Shown here: positions 13,371 to 23,440 of the stretch, in pieces
Layout of the letters: the number at the start of each line of letters is the position of its first letter
How positions within the stretch are numbered: position 1 is the first letter of the stretch
Assembly (NCBI GenBank): GCA_022747635.1
Contig: JAKTNV010000017.1
Coordinates: forward strand, 186,001-250,000
Reading direction: 5' to 3'
Source of the DNA: Hetaerina americana
Taxonomy: Eukaryota; Arthropoda; Insecta; Odonata; Calopterygidae
Length of the DNA stretch: 64,000 nt
The notes under the pieces: model-generated
Databases searched by the model: none
What the model saw: only the letters and a program-made list of their open reading frames with translations
Told to the model about the DNA's origin: nothing
Made by a program: the position numbers and the translations under genes

Positions 13371-14433
13371 TTAATAATCTTCAAAGTATGCTCCTTGAGC
13401 TGCTACACACTTAGTATAACGTTGCTCCCATTCCCCGTACGCCCGCTGGAAATTTTCTTTGGGGATGCCGTTGATGACCCTCGTCGAAGCCTCTTGAACG
13501 GCCTTTATCGAGTCAAAACGTCGTCCCTTGAGCTGTCTTTTCATCAGGGGGAAGAAGAAGAAGTCCGGTGGTGCCAGATCGGGAGAATAGGGCGGGGGCG
13601 GCAATGTGGCAGCGCCGTATTTGGCCAGGAGCTGTTTGACGACGAGCGCGCCATAGCACGGCGCGTTGTCATGATGAAGCACCCAGCAGTTTGCGATGGC
13701 CGGTCGGACTCTTTTCACGCGTTCTCGGAGGCGGGTGAGCACCTGCACGTAAACGTTCGCATTCACAGTCTCCTCTGATGGGACAAACTCCTTGTGAACC
13801 ACTCCTTGACGGTCGAAAAACACAATCAACATCGTTTTGATTTGTGATTTGCTCATGTGAGCCTCTTTTGGACGTGGGGACGCGGAAGTGTGCCATTCCG
13901 CGGATTGTCTTTTCGTTTCGGGGTCATATTGAAAAACCCATGTTTCATCACTAGTTATCACATTGTCCAAACAATTTTCATCTCGGTGCAAATTGGCTAA
14001 AACTTCTTCGGTAATGCGCACACGCGTTGCCTGTTGGTCGAACCTCAGAATTTTCGGCACCATCTTGGCGCACATGGCCAAATCCGGTGAAATAATGACG
14101 TTGGAGGTTGGATGCAGACAGACCCAACTAGTCTGCAATTTCTTCACTGGTTAAGCGTCGGTCTGTGTTCAGCAGTGTCCTCACTCTGTCCACATTCGCG
14201 TCGGTTCTTGCCGTCGACGGCCGTCCGAAGCGATGGTCGTCTTCAACGAGCTCCCTACCCTCTTTAAACAACTTGTGCCACTCAAATACTGTGGGACGGC
14301 TTAAGGCAGTGTCCCTATTAGCCTGCTTTATCATATCGAGGGTCTCAGTTGCCGTCTTCCCGAATTTCGCACAAAACTTCACGGAATAACGTTGCTCTAA
14401 ATTCAGATTCATTTTGTTTTTCGACGCGGACAA
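13371..14433 (-). pseudogene. Mariner D34D transposase, one frameshift (MLE-1)
   Basis: A transposase that would cut and join the element ends in the nucleus. The N-terminal part (14433 to 14128, 101 codons) holds the paired helix-turn-helix region (LEQRYSVKF, GRPSTARTD, RRLTSEEIAD). The C-terminal part (about 14147 to 13371) holds the DDE/D domain: first Asp in TSDETWVF (codon 13947-13949), second in LHHDNAPCY (13668-13670), third in YSPDLAPPDFF (13563-13565). Exactly 34 residues separate the last two, the mariner D34D signature. The C-terminus (GAYFEDY) and stop are present. The two parts overlap in different frames near 14125-14147, so one small indel breaks an otherwise full-length gene of about 350 residues. 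It may also lack a few residues just before CAKMVPK. Confidence 0.9.
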
Positions 14434-14573
14434 AAACTTGCTTCACTAAAAACGGTGTCCTCACTCAACGACAGCCTACAGACGACTGAGGTTGGTGTTG
14501 GTCTGTTGCTAAGAGTCCCCTCCATCTTACCCTGCCAGGCAGACCCCCCTCCACCGCTCCGTTCGCGCCAGAG

Positions 14574-14606
14574 AAAATCAGTCCTACCACTTTTGGGTGC
14601 ACCCTG
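14574..14606 (-). repeat. MLE-1 right terminal inverted repeat
   Basis: Read on the minus strand it starts CAGGGTGCACCC and pairs with 13300-13333. It lies upstream of the transposase start. Confidence 0.92.
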
Positions 14607-17229
14607 TATCATCTCATTGATTCCGAGGCATCTATCTGCGGCAGCGAGCAAGTGAGTTGGCAATGTATAGAAGTCATGAGCAGCAGCTTTCAATTAAATT
14701 TAAATCACCCTTCGTTTACCTGTAATTCACGATGGATTCCAGTCATAAAGATGTTAGTTCAACTCGGAGGTACCGGAATTATTACAGCTATGATTACATA
14801 AACACAATAAATAGAATTGGGAAAATGAATGCAAGTAAAAATGGGTAACTAACGCAAGTACTTAGTACACATTTCAGGAACCCATGAAATTCCTTACGGA
14901 TTTTTCCCTCCGCTCATTTCTGTATGATCCTTCCTCCTTTTCTTCGTTATCCCCCTCGTAAAGAAATAATCAAATCAAGCCTCAAGGCTATTTTAAGTAC
15001 CAAGACCCTCTATCCGAAACAAGATCAAAGAAAATAAGGCCTAATTCAAAGGCAACTCCAATCAACTAAAGGCATGTGCTCTAAGGCGCTCTAATGCATA
15101 CCATCAGTCGGCTCATAAATATCTTGAAGAATAAGAGAACAGTAACAAGCAACATATAATAATGCATTCAGGTTATGAAGGATAGGTTGCACTAAATATC
15201 ATTGAAATGAAAATCTAAGAATATACAGGTACTGAATATACTGTATGATCATTTTTTCTCCCTACATTTAAGCTGAAGCAAATCTCTTCATTGAAGTTTA
15301 GTTCGGCTTTAATATAAATTCTGTCAAATTGCGTAGTTTTAAGGCGTCATATGGTGAAGTTCGAACACAATAATGAACAAATGATAATACTTTTATACTA
15401 GATCACTTGTAGAAAAGTGTTATCATTTGTTCCTCAATAATTTCCTGACCAATGATTTATTCACTCTCAAACATTATTTGTTATAAAATATATGTTTTCA
15501 TTGGAATATTTGTGAAACGAGCCTAAATCATGAACTGTTTCATTTCATCGTTAATAACCTCCAATCTCCTTCATCAATTATGACTAATTAACTACGGCCC
15601 ACAAGCATGAATGCTCAATTCCATGAGTTTTACTAACATAAATGTGACGTCTCACTTGATATCATCGTGGTTAAACATCAGTTAAGTTCTATTAAATTAT
15701 CGCCCAAATCTTCGGAAGACAGCTGTAGTGATTAAACGAAGTGTTATCGTATAAAATGGGAGTTAATATATATTTTATTTCAGTAAAACACTTGACTAGG
15801 TTATTTCTTAGTGCTATAACGACGCGACCTCCACGATATGTTACTTCCTGTATTCGCTTCCAATATATTGCTCATAATTACCAAGGACGAAAAATCGAAA
15901 AACATTCAAGTTAACAAAACTGCTACATTTTAATTAATATTGTGCTCAGGCTTCTCTTCCCCGTCTCCACTAAACATTGTTGTCCGGAAGCTACCCTCAC
16001 CCCCTTCTCGAAAGTCGACTGTGGATTCACCCCGGCTTAGAACAAATTCAATTCAATAATACAGGTTTAATTTTTTTTTTCAAAATTAATTGATCTTCGG
16101 CATCTAATTCTAGCCATTACATTTATTTGACAACGCTATGATACACGTAGTTCTCCAAACGCATAGTATCACGGTCATGAAAGTCAGTGTGACAAATTCA
16201 AAGCAGCGGACACGCAGAAAAATCCATAAATCAAAACGAAAATATAACAATTATAATTAAAATTTTGGAATCTGGGAGGAGCAATAAGTATCTAAAGGCC
16301 TTTAAATGAATGTTAACCTTCGTAATTCATATGGGCACATGAGCGAGTACCTCATAATCATATTCGGGGAATTACGTTAGAAGCATATGATGCCCTTGGT
16401 GATAATTCAACTAGTTGAGCGATGTTAATGACGAGTACGGATCTTTATGAGCATGGCTAGCGAAAACATGGATTCTAAACTAAACTTTGCCAGTGCATAA
16501 TGTTTTGGGTTAACCAGCCTATTAATAACTTCTTTCATTTGGCAATATTAGAAAACCTCGAGTAATGTAAAGCGCCTTGATTCTGAATCTGGTAATCAAC
16601 AAATAATTGTAACTGCATATAAAAAGCATTACGAGGAAGAGTAAAAATACGGCGTACGTCGTTTGATAAACTTTCACTTATTTTTTTCATTTATTTTATA
16701 CTTGTCATCAATTGCACTGATGAAAGTACGGAGAATAGGTATTTTAATAACTAAGTCACAAGTTTTAGGAATGTTTATTTTAACTTGTTACTTAATCTGC
16801 TGAGAAGGTTTATAATATATTAAACGCTAAGCTGAGAGTGGAAGTCGGAATATGAGAAGGCCGGAAAGTGCTTGATGAATAAGAAACTAGTGAGCCTTTG
16901 AAAATGTATTAAACATTTATGGAATTTTGATTTTACCCAAAGCTTTTCGCCAAATCAGTAATTACACTAAACAATTCGTCACCAAATCAAACTCGGGAGG
17001 AGATATGACAGATTATATACTTTGTACTTAATCATGCAGCATTCTCTCATACACTAATTCTCTGAAAAATGATGATAATTAACGCTGAATGAATTACCAA
17101 TTTTATTTGAGGGTTCCATCGCATTGCATAGCATAGTTAAGTAATCCGTGTTCTTGGAAAACATTAAAGAACTCGTTTTCTTAGCAAAAGTGCACTTTGA
17201 ATATTTCAAAACCACACTTTTAACTACGA
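14607..17229. other. AT-rich spacer
   Basis: No gene or transposon recognised apart from the hairpin at 15375-15432, listed separately. Frames are short and unremarkable. Confidence 0.5.
15375..15432 (+). other. Hairpin with a 20-bp stem, miRNA-precursor-like
   Basis: Arms 15375-15394 and 15413-15432 are complementary over all 20 positions (19 Watson-Crick, one T:G wobble) around an 18-nt loop. The size resembles a short pre-miRNA stem, or it could be the core of a tiny inverted-repeat element. No transcription evidence is visible. Confidence 0.4.
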
Positions 17230-17325
17230 TAGAGACAATATTTATCATAAATGTGATGAAAGGGTCAAAGAGAAATGTTATCCGTCGTTCGGTAGGCCTC
17301 ATTTTGAATATGCTGCAAGTACATA

Positions 17326-17358
17326 CGAGGGTCATCCGGAAAGTAGTACCCGTTCGTG
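17326..17358 (+). repeat. MLE-2 left terminal inverted repeat
   Basis: 33 bp starting CGAGGGTCATCCGG, identical on the opposite strand to 18046-18078. Confidence 0.95.
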
Positions 17359-17486
17359 CCGCATGAAGTGCTGACGACGCGAGTAGCCGCTGGACGAGGT
17401 CAGATAGCTTCAGTGGCTTGTCTGCCTTCTCTGAGCCAAGTTGCGTGACGCTAGCATTGCCTGTGTTGTTTCTGTGATTGTTTACA

Positions 17487-17979
17487 ATGTTTAAAAAAAT
17501 TGAGAACGCCGCCAGTTGTGAAGTGAGGGCAGTGATTAAATTCCTCAATGCAAGAAACGTTCGCCCATGTGATATTCATCGCCAATTAAAGGAGGTGTAT
17601 GGAGACAATGTAATGGACGAGTCGTCTGTTCGGCGGTGGTGTCGCAACTTCAACATGGGGAGGGGGAACACACACGACGATGAGCGTTCGGGTAGACCGT
17701 CTGTCATTACAGACCAACTGGTGAGCTCAGTTGACGAATTCGTGAGGAACGATCGGCGCGTCACAATTGATGACATCTGTGAGCATTTTCCCAATGTTTC
17801 TCGAACAATTGTTCATGAAATTGTTAAACACCATCTGCATTATGCAAAAATTTGTGCAAGATGGGTCCCTCGCGTATCTCAATGAGCTGGCGGCGAAGGA
17901 CTATGCAGCAGGAATACAGAAACTTGTCACACGTTATGACAAATGCCTTAAATTGCTTGGAGATTATGTTGAGAAGTAG
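17487..17979 (+). pseudogene. Mariner transposase lacking its catalytic domain (MLE-2)
   Basis: The ATG at 17487 starts a helix-turn-helix DNA-binding region (MFKKIENAASCEVRAVIKFL, then RSGRPSVITD and VTIDDICEHF) that runs to CARWVPR near 17875 and then a stop at 17885. In a second frame the sequence resumes with the family C-terminus (KDYAAGIQKLVTRYDKCLK ... GDYVEK, stop at 17979). The catalytic aspartates and about 600 bp normally between these parts are absent. The deletion junction is near 17870-17890 and is out of frame. The remaining N-terminal part could in principle still bind the ends, but it cannot catalyse transposition. Confidence 0.88.
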
Positions 17980-18045
17980 TTTAAAGTATCCTCTTTCAAA
18001 TAAAATTTTTTATGTTTGTTAATATTTACTTTTGTCTTTTTATTT

Positions 18046-18078
18046 CACGAACGGGTACTACTTTCCGGATGACCCTCG
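18046..18078 (-). repeat. MLE-2 right terminal inverted repeat
   Basis: Perfect inverse of 17326-17358. Confidence 0.95.
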
Positions 18079-18451
18079 TATATCGGATCTTCACGAAGTT
18101 GGATGGATTGACGAAATAGATCGCGTGCAGCGTGGAGGAGCTAGATTTGTAAAACGTTGTTATGATAAATTTAGTAGCGTATCCAAAATATTAAAGCAGC
18201 TAGGATGGGAATCACTAATGGAGCAGAGGTTAATTTGCAGATTGAAGCTTTTGCATAAATTGGAAGGAGGTCTCTTTATCAGTGATGTTGAAAATGTATT
18301 ATTACCCCGTCGTACTACGGTAGGAGAGATCATGCTAATAAAATTAGAGAGATTAAATGTAGAAAAGATGGATTTAAGATGTCATTTTTTCCACGAGCGA
18401 CAGGGGATAATAATAATATTGTCTGAATGCGGTAGGGTCATGTTCAGGTAA
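18079..18451 (+). pseudogene. LINE reverse transcriptase C-terminal remnant
   Basis: The frame open to 18451 encodes the post-catalytic tail of a CR1/Jockey-like reverse transcriptase: WIDEIDRVQRGGARFVKRCY, then SSVSKILKQLGWESLMEQRL, then a degenerate stretch ending near CHFFHERQG where family members usually read FFPRT. The sequence before 18079 belongs to the mariner inverted repeat, so the apparent start is not a real one. Its upstream continuation lies at 17230-17325. Confidence 0.75.
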
Positions 18452-18507
18452 AATTATTCTGTTGTGTATTCATCCCCTACCACACACCTTAGCGGTGGCT
18501 TGCAGAG

Positions 18508-18650
18508 AAGAAATAAATAAATAAAAATAAATATATAAAAATAAATAAATAAAAATAAATAAATAAAAATAAATAAATAAAAATAAATAAATAACAATAA
18601 ATAAATAACAATAAATAAATAAAAATTAATAAAAGTAAATAAATATTTAA
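18508..18650 (+). repeat. (AAAT/AAATA)n LINE tail
   Basis: About 140 bp built from AAATAAATAAATA units with interspersed AAAAT and AACAAT variants, directly following the LINE 3' hairpin. Simple-sequence tails are typical of CR1/Jockey-like elements. Confidence 0.85.
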
Positions 18651-20287
18651 GTTGGATCACGGACACAAGTGAATGCACGCCTCAGTGTTGAAAAAAATTA
18701 CAAGGAGCGATGCGCCAAAAATAATTTCACTGGCAAAGAATCCGCGGAATCACTTTATTATTTTCAATTAATACGTCAACTACGAAAAGTGAAAGCCACG
18801 CTATAGTTCCACGAATCCCTTTTTTTAACCACTCAGTGCCACAGTTTTTGAGTGCGTAACATAAGATGAAACTGAACGTAAATGACATCGTTCGAAAATC
18901 AAGTACAGGTACAAATATCATCTCTAGGGTTCATATGAATATAAAAAAGAGTCCTCTGGTAAATAATTAAACATACTCACATGTTCCCGACCATCGATAG
19001 GCTATCTTTACACTTCATATGCCTGCAGCTTTCGTTAATGTTTCCTACCTACCTTTTTCTTTTCCTTGGGTTTTTTTCAACCCAATTAGCAGAACTTGGG
19101 TTTTTCCAGGCCGTTTTTTACCCAGTTTAGGTCAAAGGGGCAGCCATTTTCTCACAATGGCACTATTGCTTCGAATTCGTGACTCTGCTTGCCCTTTACT
19201 TAAAACACTCCTTTCGTGTTATTTACAAAAGAGAGATCGCTTAAGGAAGCTGTTGTAGATAGATACGTATTCTATGTCAGTTGTTCGGACAATATTTTGC
19301 TCTTCGATTACTCAAGGAAGTAACGCAATGTTCAAGAAGTGGGGAAGGACGGCTTTTAAACTACAACACAGAAAATTCAAAATAAATTCTTTTATTTTTT
19401 CTAAGATAACAGAGCTACTTCTTGGAGTGAATACTGATGATAATTGATACGTACCTATTTAGAGCTCACGTTAGTACGAAAATGTCAACGAAGCAGGCAT
19501 TTTCATCGAGACAATTCAACAGGAATATTTGGAATTAATTACTCTAAATGACGTGACAGGGTAATAACCGCGATTGGGAGGGTAAAAATATATTACATTT
19601 AATACCAGTAATTAAATAATGATGTCAAAATACCATAATTTTGAATCCAATTCATTTGAATACTTACTCGTCAGTTAACCATGGGTTTCTAGGTTCATAA
19701 AAAATTGGAGGTGAAACAAAAACTTTTTTTTAACATTTGCCATTTTATTGATGAAATTAGCATTCAATTGAAAAAAAGGAAAAAACCAAGCGCTTTCAGA
19801 TTGGACGTTGTGCTAGCTTTACTAGTTGACATCATAGCCTCGCGCTTAAAAAATTATCCCAGAAAAATTTTATTTTCTAAAAAAGTGATGCATGATTATG
19901 TTTTGCTGCGTGACATGAACCATTTTCTAGCTACTATGAGCAACAGTGAATCGAAATTAATACGACATATCTTGAAACTATGTAATTAACACTCATTAGA
20001 GTTGAAATGCTAAGAATGTAAAATTGAAGTGATACAATATTTCAGTAGTTTAATAAGGGATTTTTATAATGAATTAAAAAGAAATTCGAAGACCTTTAGG
20101 AGCACCTAAGAAAATAAACTACCACCTGCGTTGGTAGACTTTCCTCCAACGTTGTAAATTAATAATACTGCTACTCGATGTAGTTTTCTGCTTAAACTCA
20201 CAGATTGGATAAAGACAAAACAATGAAGGGGTAACAGAAGAACCTAAATAATCGGGATTGTCCATTTCACAATCTCATCTCAATATA
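18651..20287. other. AT-rich spacer
   Basis: No element recognised. A 94-codon open stretch at 19705-19989 begins with TTG rather than ATG and has no recognisable product, so it is not called. TA at 20286-20287 is the MLE-3 target duplication. Confidence 0.5.
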
Positions 20288-20312
20288 CGAGGTCTATCAA
20301 GTACGCGAACTG
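20288..20312 (+). repeat. MLE-3 left terminal inverted repeat
   Basis: Begins CGAGGTCTATC and ends TACGCGAACTG. It matches the inverse of 21548-21576 with indels. Confidence 0.85.
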
Positions 20313-20472
20313 GTGCAATCTGACGGCCATGACTCGGACTATAGCCCCGCCCACTAGGGGCGCTGGTTGCCTGAGACCCAATGAGCCGTCTGTGCTTGGC
20401 GGATCGTCGAGTTGTGCGTAAAGTGCCAGTCATATTAGAGTCTGTTGTCCTTGTTTTTACTGTTTGTCGAAA

Positions 20473-21519
20473 ATGGAAATTGACGAAATCACGGAGCAAT
20501 GCATCAACATCAAGTTTTTTGTTAAATGCGGTAAACGTTATCAAGAAATTACTGTAATGTTGACAGCTGTTTACGGTGATAATGCTCTGAAGAAAACATC
20601 CGTTTTCTAGTGGATTAAGCGTTTTAAAGATGGCCGACAAGAGGACACGATTGATGCAAGGCCGGGACGACCTTCAACCACCTGTGTTGACGACAACATT
20701 GATCGTGCGCAGTACCTTGTCCTTACCGATCGTCGAAAAACTGTCCGAATGATAGACGATGAAGTAAATTTAGGAAAATCAGCAGAGCACCCTATTTTAA
20801 CCGAACATTTGGGTTTAAAAAAATGTGTGAAAAAATCATGCCCAAGCTGCTGACGCCAGATCAAAAGTTGAAAAGAGTTGATTGTATTACTGAAGAAAAA
20901 TTCACTTGAAAACGATGCTGGATTTCTCAAAAGGGAAGAATTCTCACTGGTGACGAATTGTGGTTTAACGAGTATGGCATTGAACTAAAATCGCAAAGCA
21001 AGGAGTGGAAAGCAAAAGATGACCCTCGAACCAAACAATCAAGAAAAAATCGATCGAAAATTAAAACCATGCGCCTGTTTTTTTATGTCGAAGGTGTTGT
21101 TCATCATGAATTTCTTCCTGAAAGACAAACAGTAAATGCTGAGTTCTACATTACAGTTCTCAAGCATTTGAGAGATCGTGTGCGACCAAATTTGACTCAA
21201 GGCGATGGATGGATCATTCACCATGACAATGCAGCCGCATATTCAGCATTAATTGTTCGCCAGTTTCTGGCAAAAGGTCAATCACCATCCTTGATAATCC
21301 TCCTTATTCGCCATATCTCGCCCCCCTGCGACTTTTTCCTATTACCAAAATGCGATGAGGGGACATCACCGGGAGGAGGTGGACACAATAAAGCAAGAAA
21401 CGACGATAAAACTAAAAAGCCTAACTGGCGAGGACTTTAAACAAAGGGAAAGAAGATGGAATAAGTGCATAGTAAGGAATGGAGAGTAATTTGAAAGGGA
21501 CAAAATCGATGTAGACTAA
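20473..21519 (+). pseudogene. Mariner D34D transposase, multiply broken (MLE-3)
   Basis: The ATG at 20473 begins MEIDEITEQCINIKFFVKCG, a helix-turn-helix region. Codon 46 (20608-20610) is TAG where mariners usually read VFEW. GRPSTTCVDD and TDRRKTVRMI follow, then the frame is lost near 20790-20940. The catalytic part resumes with TGDELWFNEYG (first Asp 20952-20954), then IIHHDNAAAY (second Asp 21225-21227) and PPCDFFLLP (third Asp 21330-21332), spaced D34D. Between the last two, a short stretch reads correctly only in another frame (DNPPYSPYLAP), so two compensating indels lie there. The end (NKCIVRNGE, stop, FERDKIDVD) has one more stop before the final TAA at 21519. Confidence 0.88.
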
Positions 21520-21547
21520 ATTTTGCAAAATAAAGTTTTAATTGCCT

Positions 21548-21576
21548 CAGTTCGCGTATTTATTGGACAGACCTCG
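21548..21576 (-). repeat. MLE-3 right terminal inverted repeat
   Basis: On the minus strand it begins CGAGGTCTGTCC and ends TACGCGAACTG. It is four bases longer than the left copy. Confidence 0.85.
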
Positions 21577-22495
21577 TACGACTGTATCACATTGTCCAAC
21601 GCCGTAGAAATTACAATGAAGGGCAGTAATTTGGGCTATTTTCAATTTAACTACGGGACATCGACTATAACGTCCTTTTGATTCAATTCCTCATTTCATC
21701 GTTCTATTGGTTAGTGGCTCCAAGTCACCATAATTTCCCGAGTAATTCAGGCAATTCGCTAATATCCCTCGAAGTGAAGGCAAATAATTGGAAGGTAACG
21801 CAAGCGAACCAGTAATCTAATCCGTTCCATTTAAAAGCCAGTTCTGTCAACAGCCGCTGGTGAACGCAAACTCTTATTCAACGAGAAATTTCACGAACAT
21901 GAAGCACTCTGCGCCGCAGAAGAAGTTTGACTAATCAATCACGTGAAAAAAAACTCGAGCACGAGTACAATTTTCAAGGTTTTTTGCGGTGGGACGAGGG
22001 CGATGGGAAAATCCAACATTTGCAGGTGGTCTCAAAACTATAACCCTCACGCGCAAAAACCGAGCAGATATCTATTGCACTTTGAGTCCCCGATGCGTCC
22101 CGTAAATTGCTTGCACATACTCATCAAGGCAGCTTCAAAATGTCGGCGCACCGGTTTGTTCTCCTAAACTTTAGTAGGCGCATCTAAAGGAGGGTTTTGG
22201 GATATCTATTAGGATGAACGAGAACAATTATGAGAAGATTTCAGGTACTCTGATTCCCAAGTCTGCTTTTCACATGAACAAGTTTCATATGTAGGAAATA
22301 TTGGTATTTCGGCTGTTTACTGTTATGCAAGCTTGCGATTTCAAGTAGGAATAATATATAGTATATCATGAAGCAAAGAACTGTTTTTGAATATTTTATG
22401 CAGCTTTGTGTTAGCAAAAAAGGCACCAATGATTGGGAAATTGCTGAACAGAAGCAGATACACAATTGAAAAAGGGATTTCTTATTACTGCCTTA
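21577..22495. other. Spacer, nothing recognised
   Basis: Unique-looking DNA after MLE-3. The 74-codon frame at 21943-22167 has no recognisable product. Confidence 0.45.
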
Positions 22496-22556
22496 TTTAA
22501 ATAAAATTTTATTTAAATAAATATTTAAATAAATATTTAAATAAATATTTAAATAA
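22496..22556. repeat. 12-bp tandem repeat (ATTTAAATAAAT)n
   Basis: About four to five tandem units of ATTTAAATAAAT, imperfect at both edges. Confidence 0.85.
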
Positions 22557-22740
22557 AAAGAGACTTTATTAATTATTATCAACATTATTATTCCTAACAA
22601 ACGATCGAAAGGTACCTAGATGTCATTATTAAAGAGTAAGAAAACTTTTAATCCCCATATTGGCATACCCTTAGAAGAATATAACAGAGAAGGATTAATC
22701 ACCTAGCCTTCTCTAATTTAATGACTATAATTTAAATTTT

Positions 22741-22906
22741 AGTTCCTTTCCCTGTGCCGGTTATGGTTTCCCAGGAACATCTGATACCCGAATCACATAA
22801 CTTGGGTGGGGCTGCGGGTGCCCTGAGAGGCTTGCCCGGGAATCGAACCCGTCCGAAGCCCTCCTGTCAGTAGTCCAACGCCCCGCCACTGGACTACTGC
22901 GACCCA
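22741..22906 (-). mobile_element. tRNA-derived SINE, family A (copy 1)
   Basis: Read on the minus strand, the head has an A-box-like TAGTCCAGTGG (22887-22897) and a B box GGGTTCGATTCCC (22838-22850), the internal RNA polymerase III promoter of a tRNA-derived SINE. The body ends in a conserved segment CCTGGGAAACCATA then CCGGCACAGGGAAAGGAAC. The head carries a perfect 10-bp inverted repeat (CAGTAGTCCA and TGGACTACTG). A well-matched relative is at 30190-30345 and a truncated one at 52436-52584. It is not a functional tRNA gene because the cloverleaf is not complete and the tail belongs to the repeat. Confidence 0.82.
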
Positions 22907-22910
22907 TAAA

Positions 22911-23139
<229 letters not shown>

Positions 23140-23192
<53 letters not shown>
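23140..23192. repeat. (AT)n microsatellite
   Basis: About 52 bp of uninterrupted TA repeats directly abutting the ribozyme-like motif. Confidence 0.97.
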
Positions 23193-23199
<7 letters not shown>

Positions 23200-23204
23200 T
23201 ATTA

Positions 23205-23250
23205 TTTTATAAGGTAATCTACCGGTTAAGGTAGGTTTTTGGATGGACAC

Positions 23251-23253
<3 letters not shown>
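23205..23253 (-). mobile_element. RTE-type LINE tail (copy g)
   Basis: On the minus strand it reads TCCAAAAACCTACCTTAACC then GGTAGATTACC and an AT-rich tail, matching the last 45 bases of copy a (11110-11329). Its other end is cut by the (AT)n array at 23254. Confidence 0.75.

Positions 23254-23300
<47 letters not shown>
23254..23300. repeat. (AT)n microsatellite
   Basis: About 46 bp of AT repeats following the LINE tail. Confidence 0.97.
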
Positions 23301-23304
<4 letters not shown>

Positions 23305-23359
23305 TTATATATATGTAAAATAGTAGCTAAAAAATTAGGATTAACTACATTTTTATGTT

Positions 23360-23440
23360 GCCAGCCCAGTTTTGAATCACCACGCGCCACACACCCTATG
23401 GTAGCTTGCAGGTACCATGTAGAAATAGAAAAAAAAAACT
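23360..23440 (+). mobile_element. CR1/Jockey-like LINE tail (copy k2)
   Basis: CGCCACACACC-CTAT-GGTAGCTTGCAGG then TGTAGAAATAG and an A-run. This matches the 3' end of the LINE at 17230-18650 (CCACACACC ... GGTGGCTTGCAG) and that at 63610. Only the terminal 80 bases are present. Confidence 0.6.

Larger units (their letters stand above)
13300..14606 (-). mobile_element. MLE-1, near-complete mariner-type transposon
   Basis: A 1,307-bp element flanked by TA on both sides (13298-13299 and 14607-14608). The inverted ends begin CAGGGT and match over about 33 bp, with a single extra base in the left copy. Size, TA duplication and internal transposase fit the mariner group of the Tc1/mariner superfamily, which moves by cut-and-paste. 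Its ends differ from those of the other three mariners in the window, so it is a separate family. The good match of the ends suggests a fairly young insertion. Confidence 0.95.
17326..18078 (+). mobile_element. MLE-2, internally deleted mariner
   Basis: A 753-bp element flanked by TA (17324-17325 and 18079-18080) with perfect 33-bp inverted ends (17326-17358 and 18046-18078) starting CGAGGGTCATCC. Inside are the start and the very end of a transposase gene, with the catalytic middle missing, so it is a non-autonomous deletion derivative. Perfect ends point to recent mobilisation. It sits inside the open reading frame of a LINE. Confidence 0.94.
17230..18650 (+). mobile_element. CR1/Jockey-like LINE 3' fragment split by MLE-2
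   Basis: This is the 3' end of a non-LTR retrotransposon with a mariner inside it. Left of the mariner one frame reads KCDERVKEKCYPSFGRPHFE and then YAASTY (ending at 17325). Right of it the frame continues SDLHEVGWIDEIDRVQRGGA, then a region with LGWESLMEQRL. Together these match the family pattern after the reverse transcriptase (VRP.LEYAS ... LE.VQRRAARF ... LGWESL). The 3' untranslated part has a short hairpin (CACC-TTAGC-GGTG, 18485-18497) followed by GGCTTGCAG and an (AAATA/AAAT)n tail to about 18650. Related tails occur at 23371 and 63610. The reading frame is damaged, so the copy is dead. Confidence 0.8.
20288..21576 (+). mobile_element. MLE-3, degenerate full-length mariner
   Basis: A 1,289-bp element flanked by TA (20286-20287 and 21577-21578). 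Its ends start CGAGGTCT and contain TACGCGAACTG. The two ends differ by small indels and substitutions, unlike the perfect ends of MLE-2 and MLE-4. The transposase gene has a premature stop and several frameshifts. Both signs point to the oldest of the four mariner insertions. Confidence 0.92.

Noticed and set aside
18454..18678. Leu/Phe/Ile/Tyr-rich minus-strand frame resembling a membrane protein
   Set aside because: It is the reverse translation of the (AAAT)n tail of a LINE.
19705..19989. 94-codon Lys/Leu-rich frame
   Set aside because: It begins with TTG, and the first in-frame ATG leaves about 30 codons; no homology recognised.
22838..22897. Functional tRNA gene at the A and B boxes
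   Set aside because: The cloverleaf is incomplete, and the same head plus a long tail recurs at 30190 and (truncated) 52436, so it is a SINE. The same reasoning applies at 25061 and 54421.
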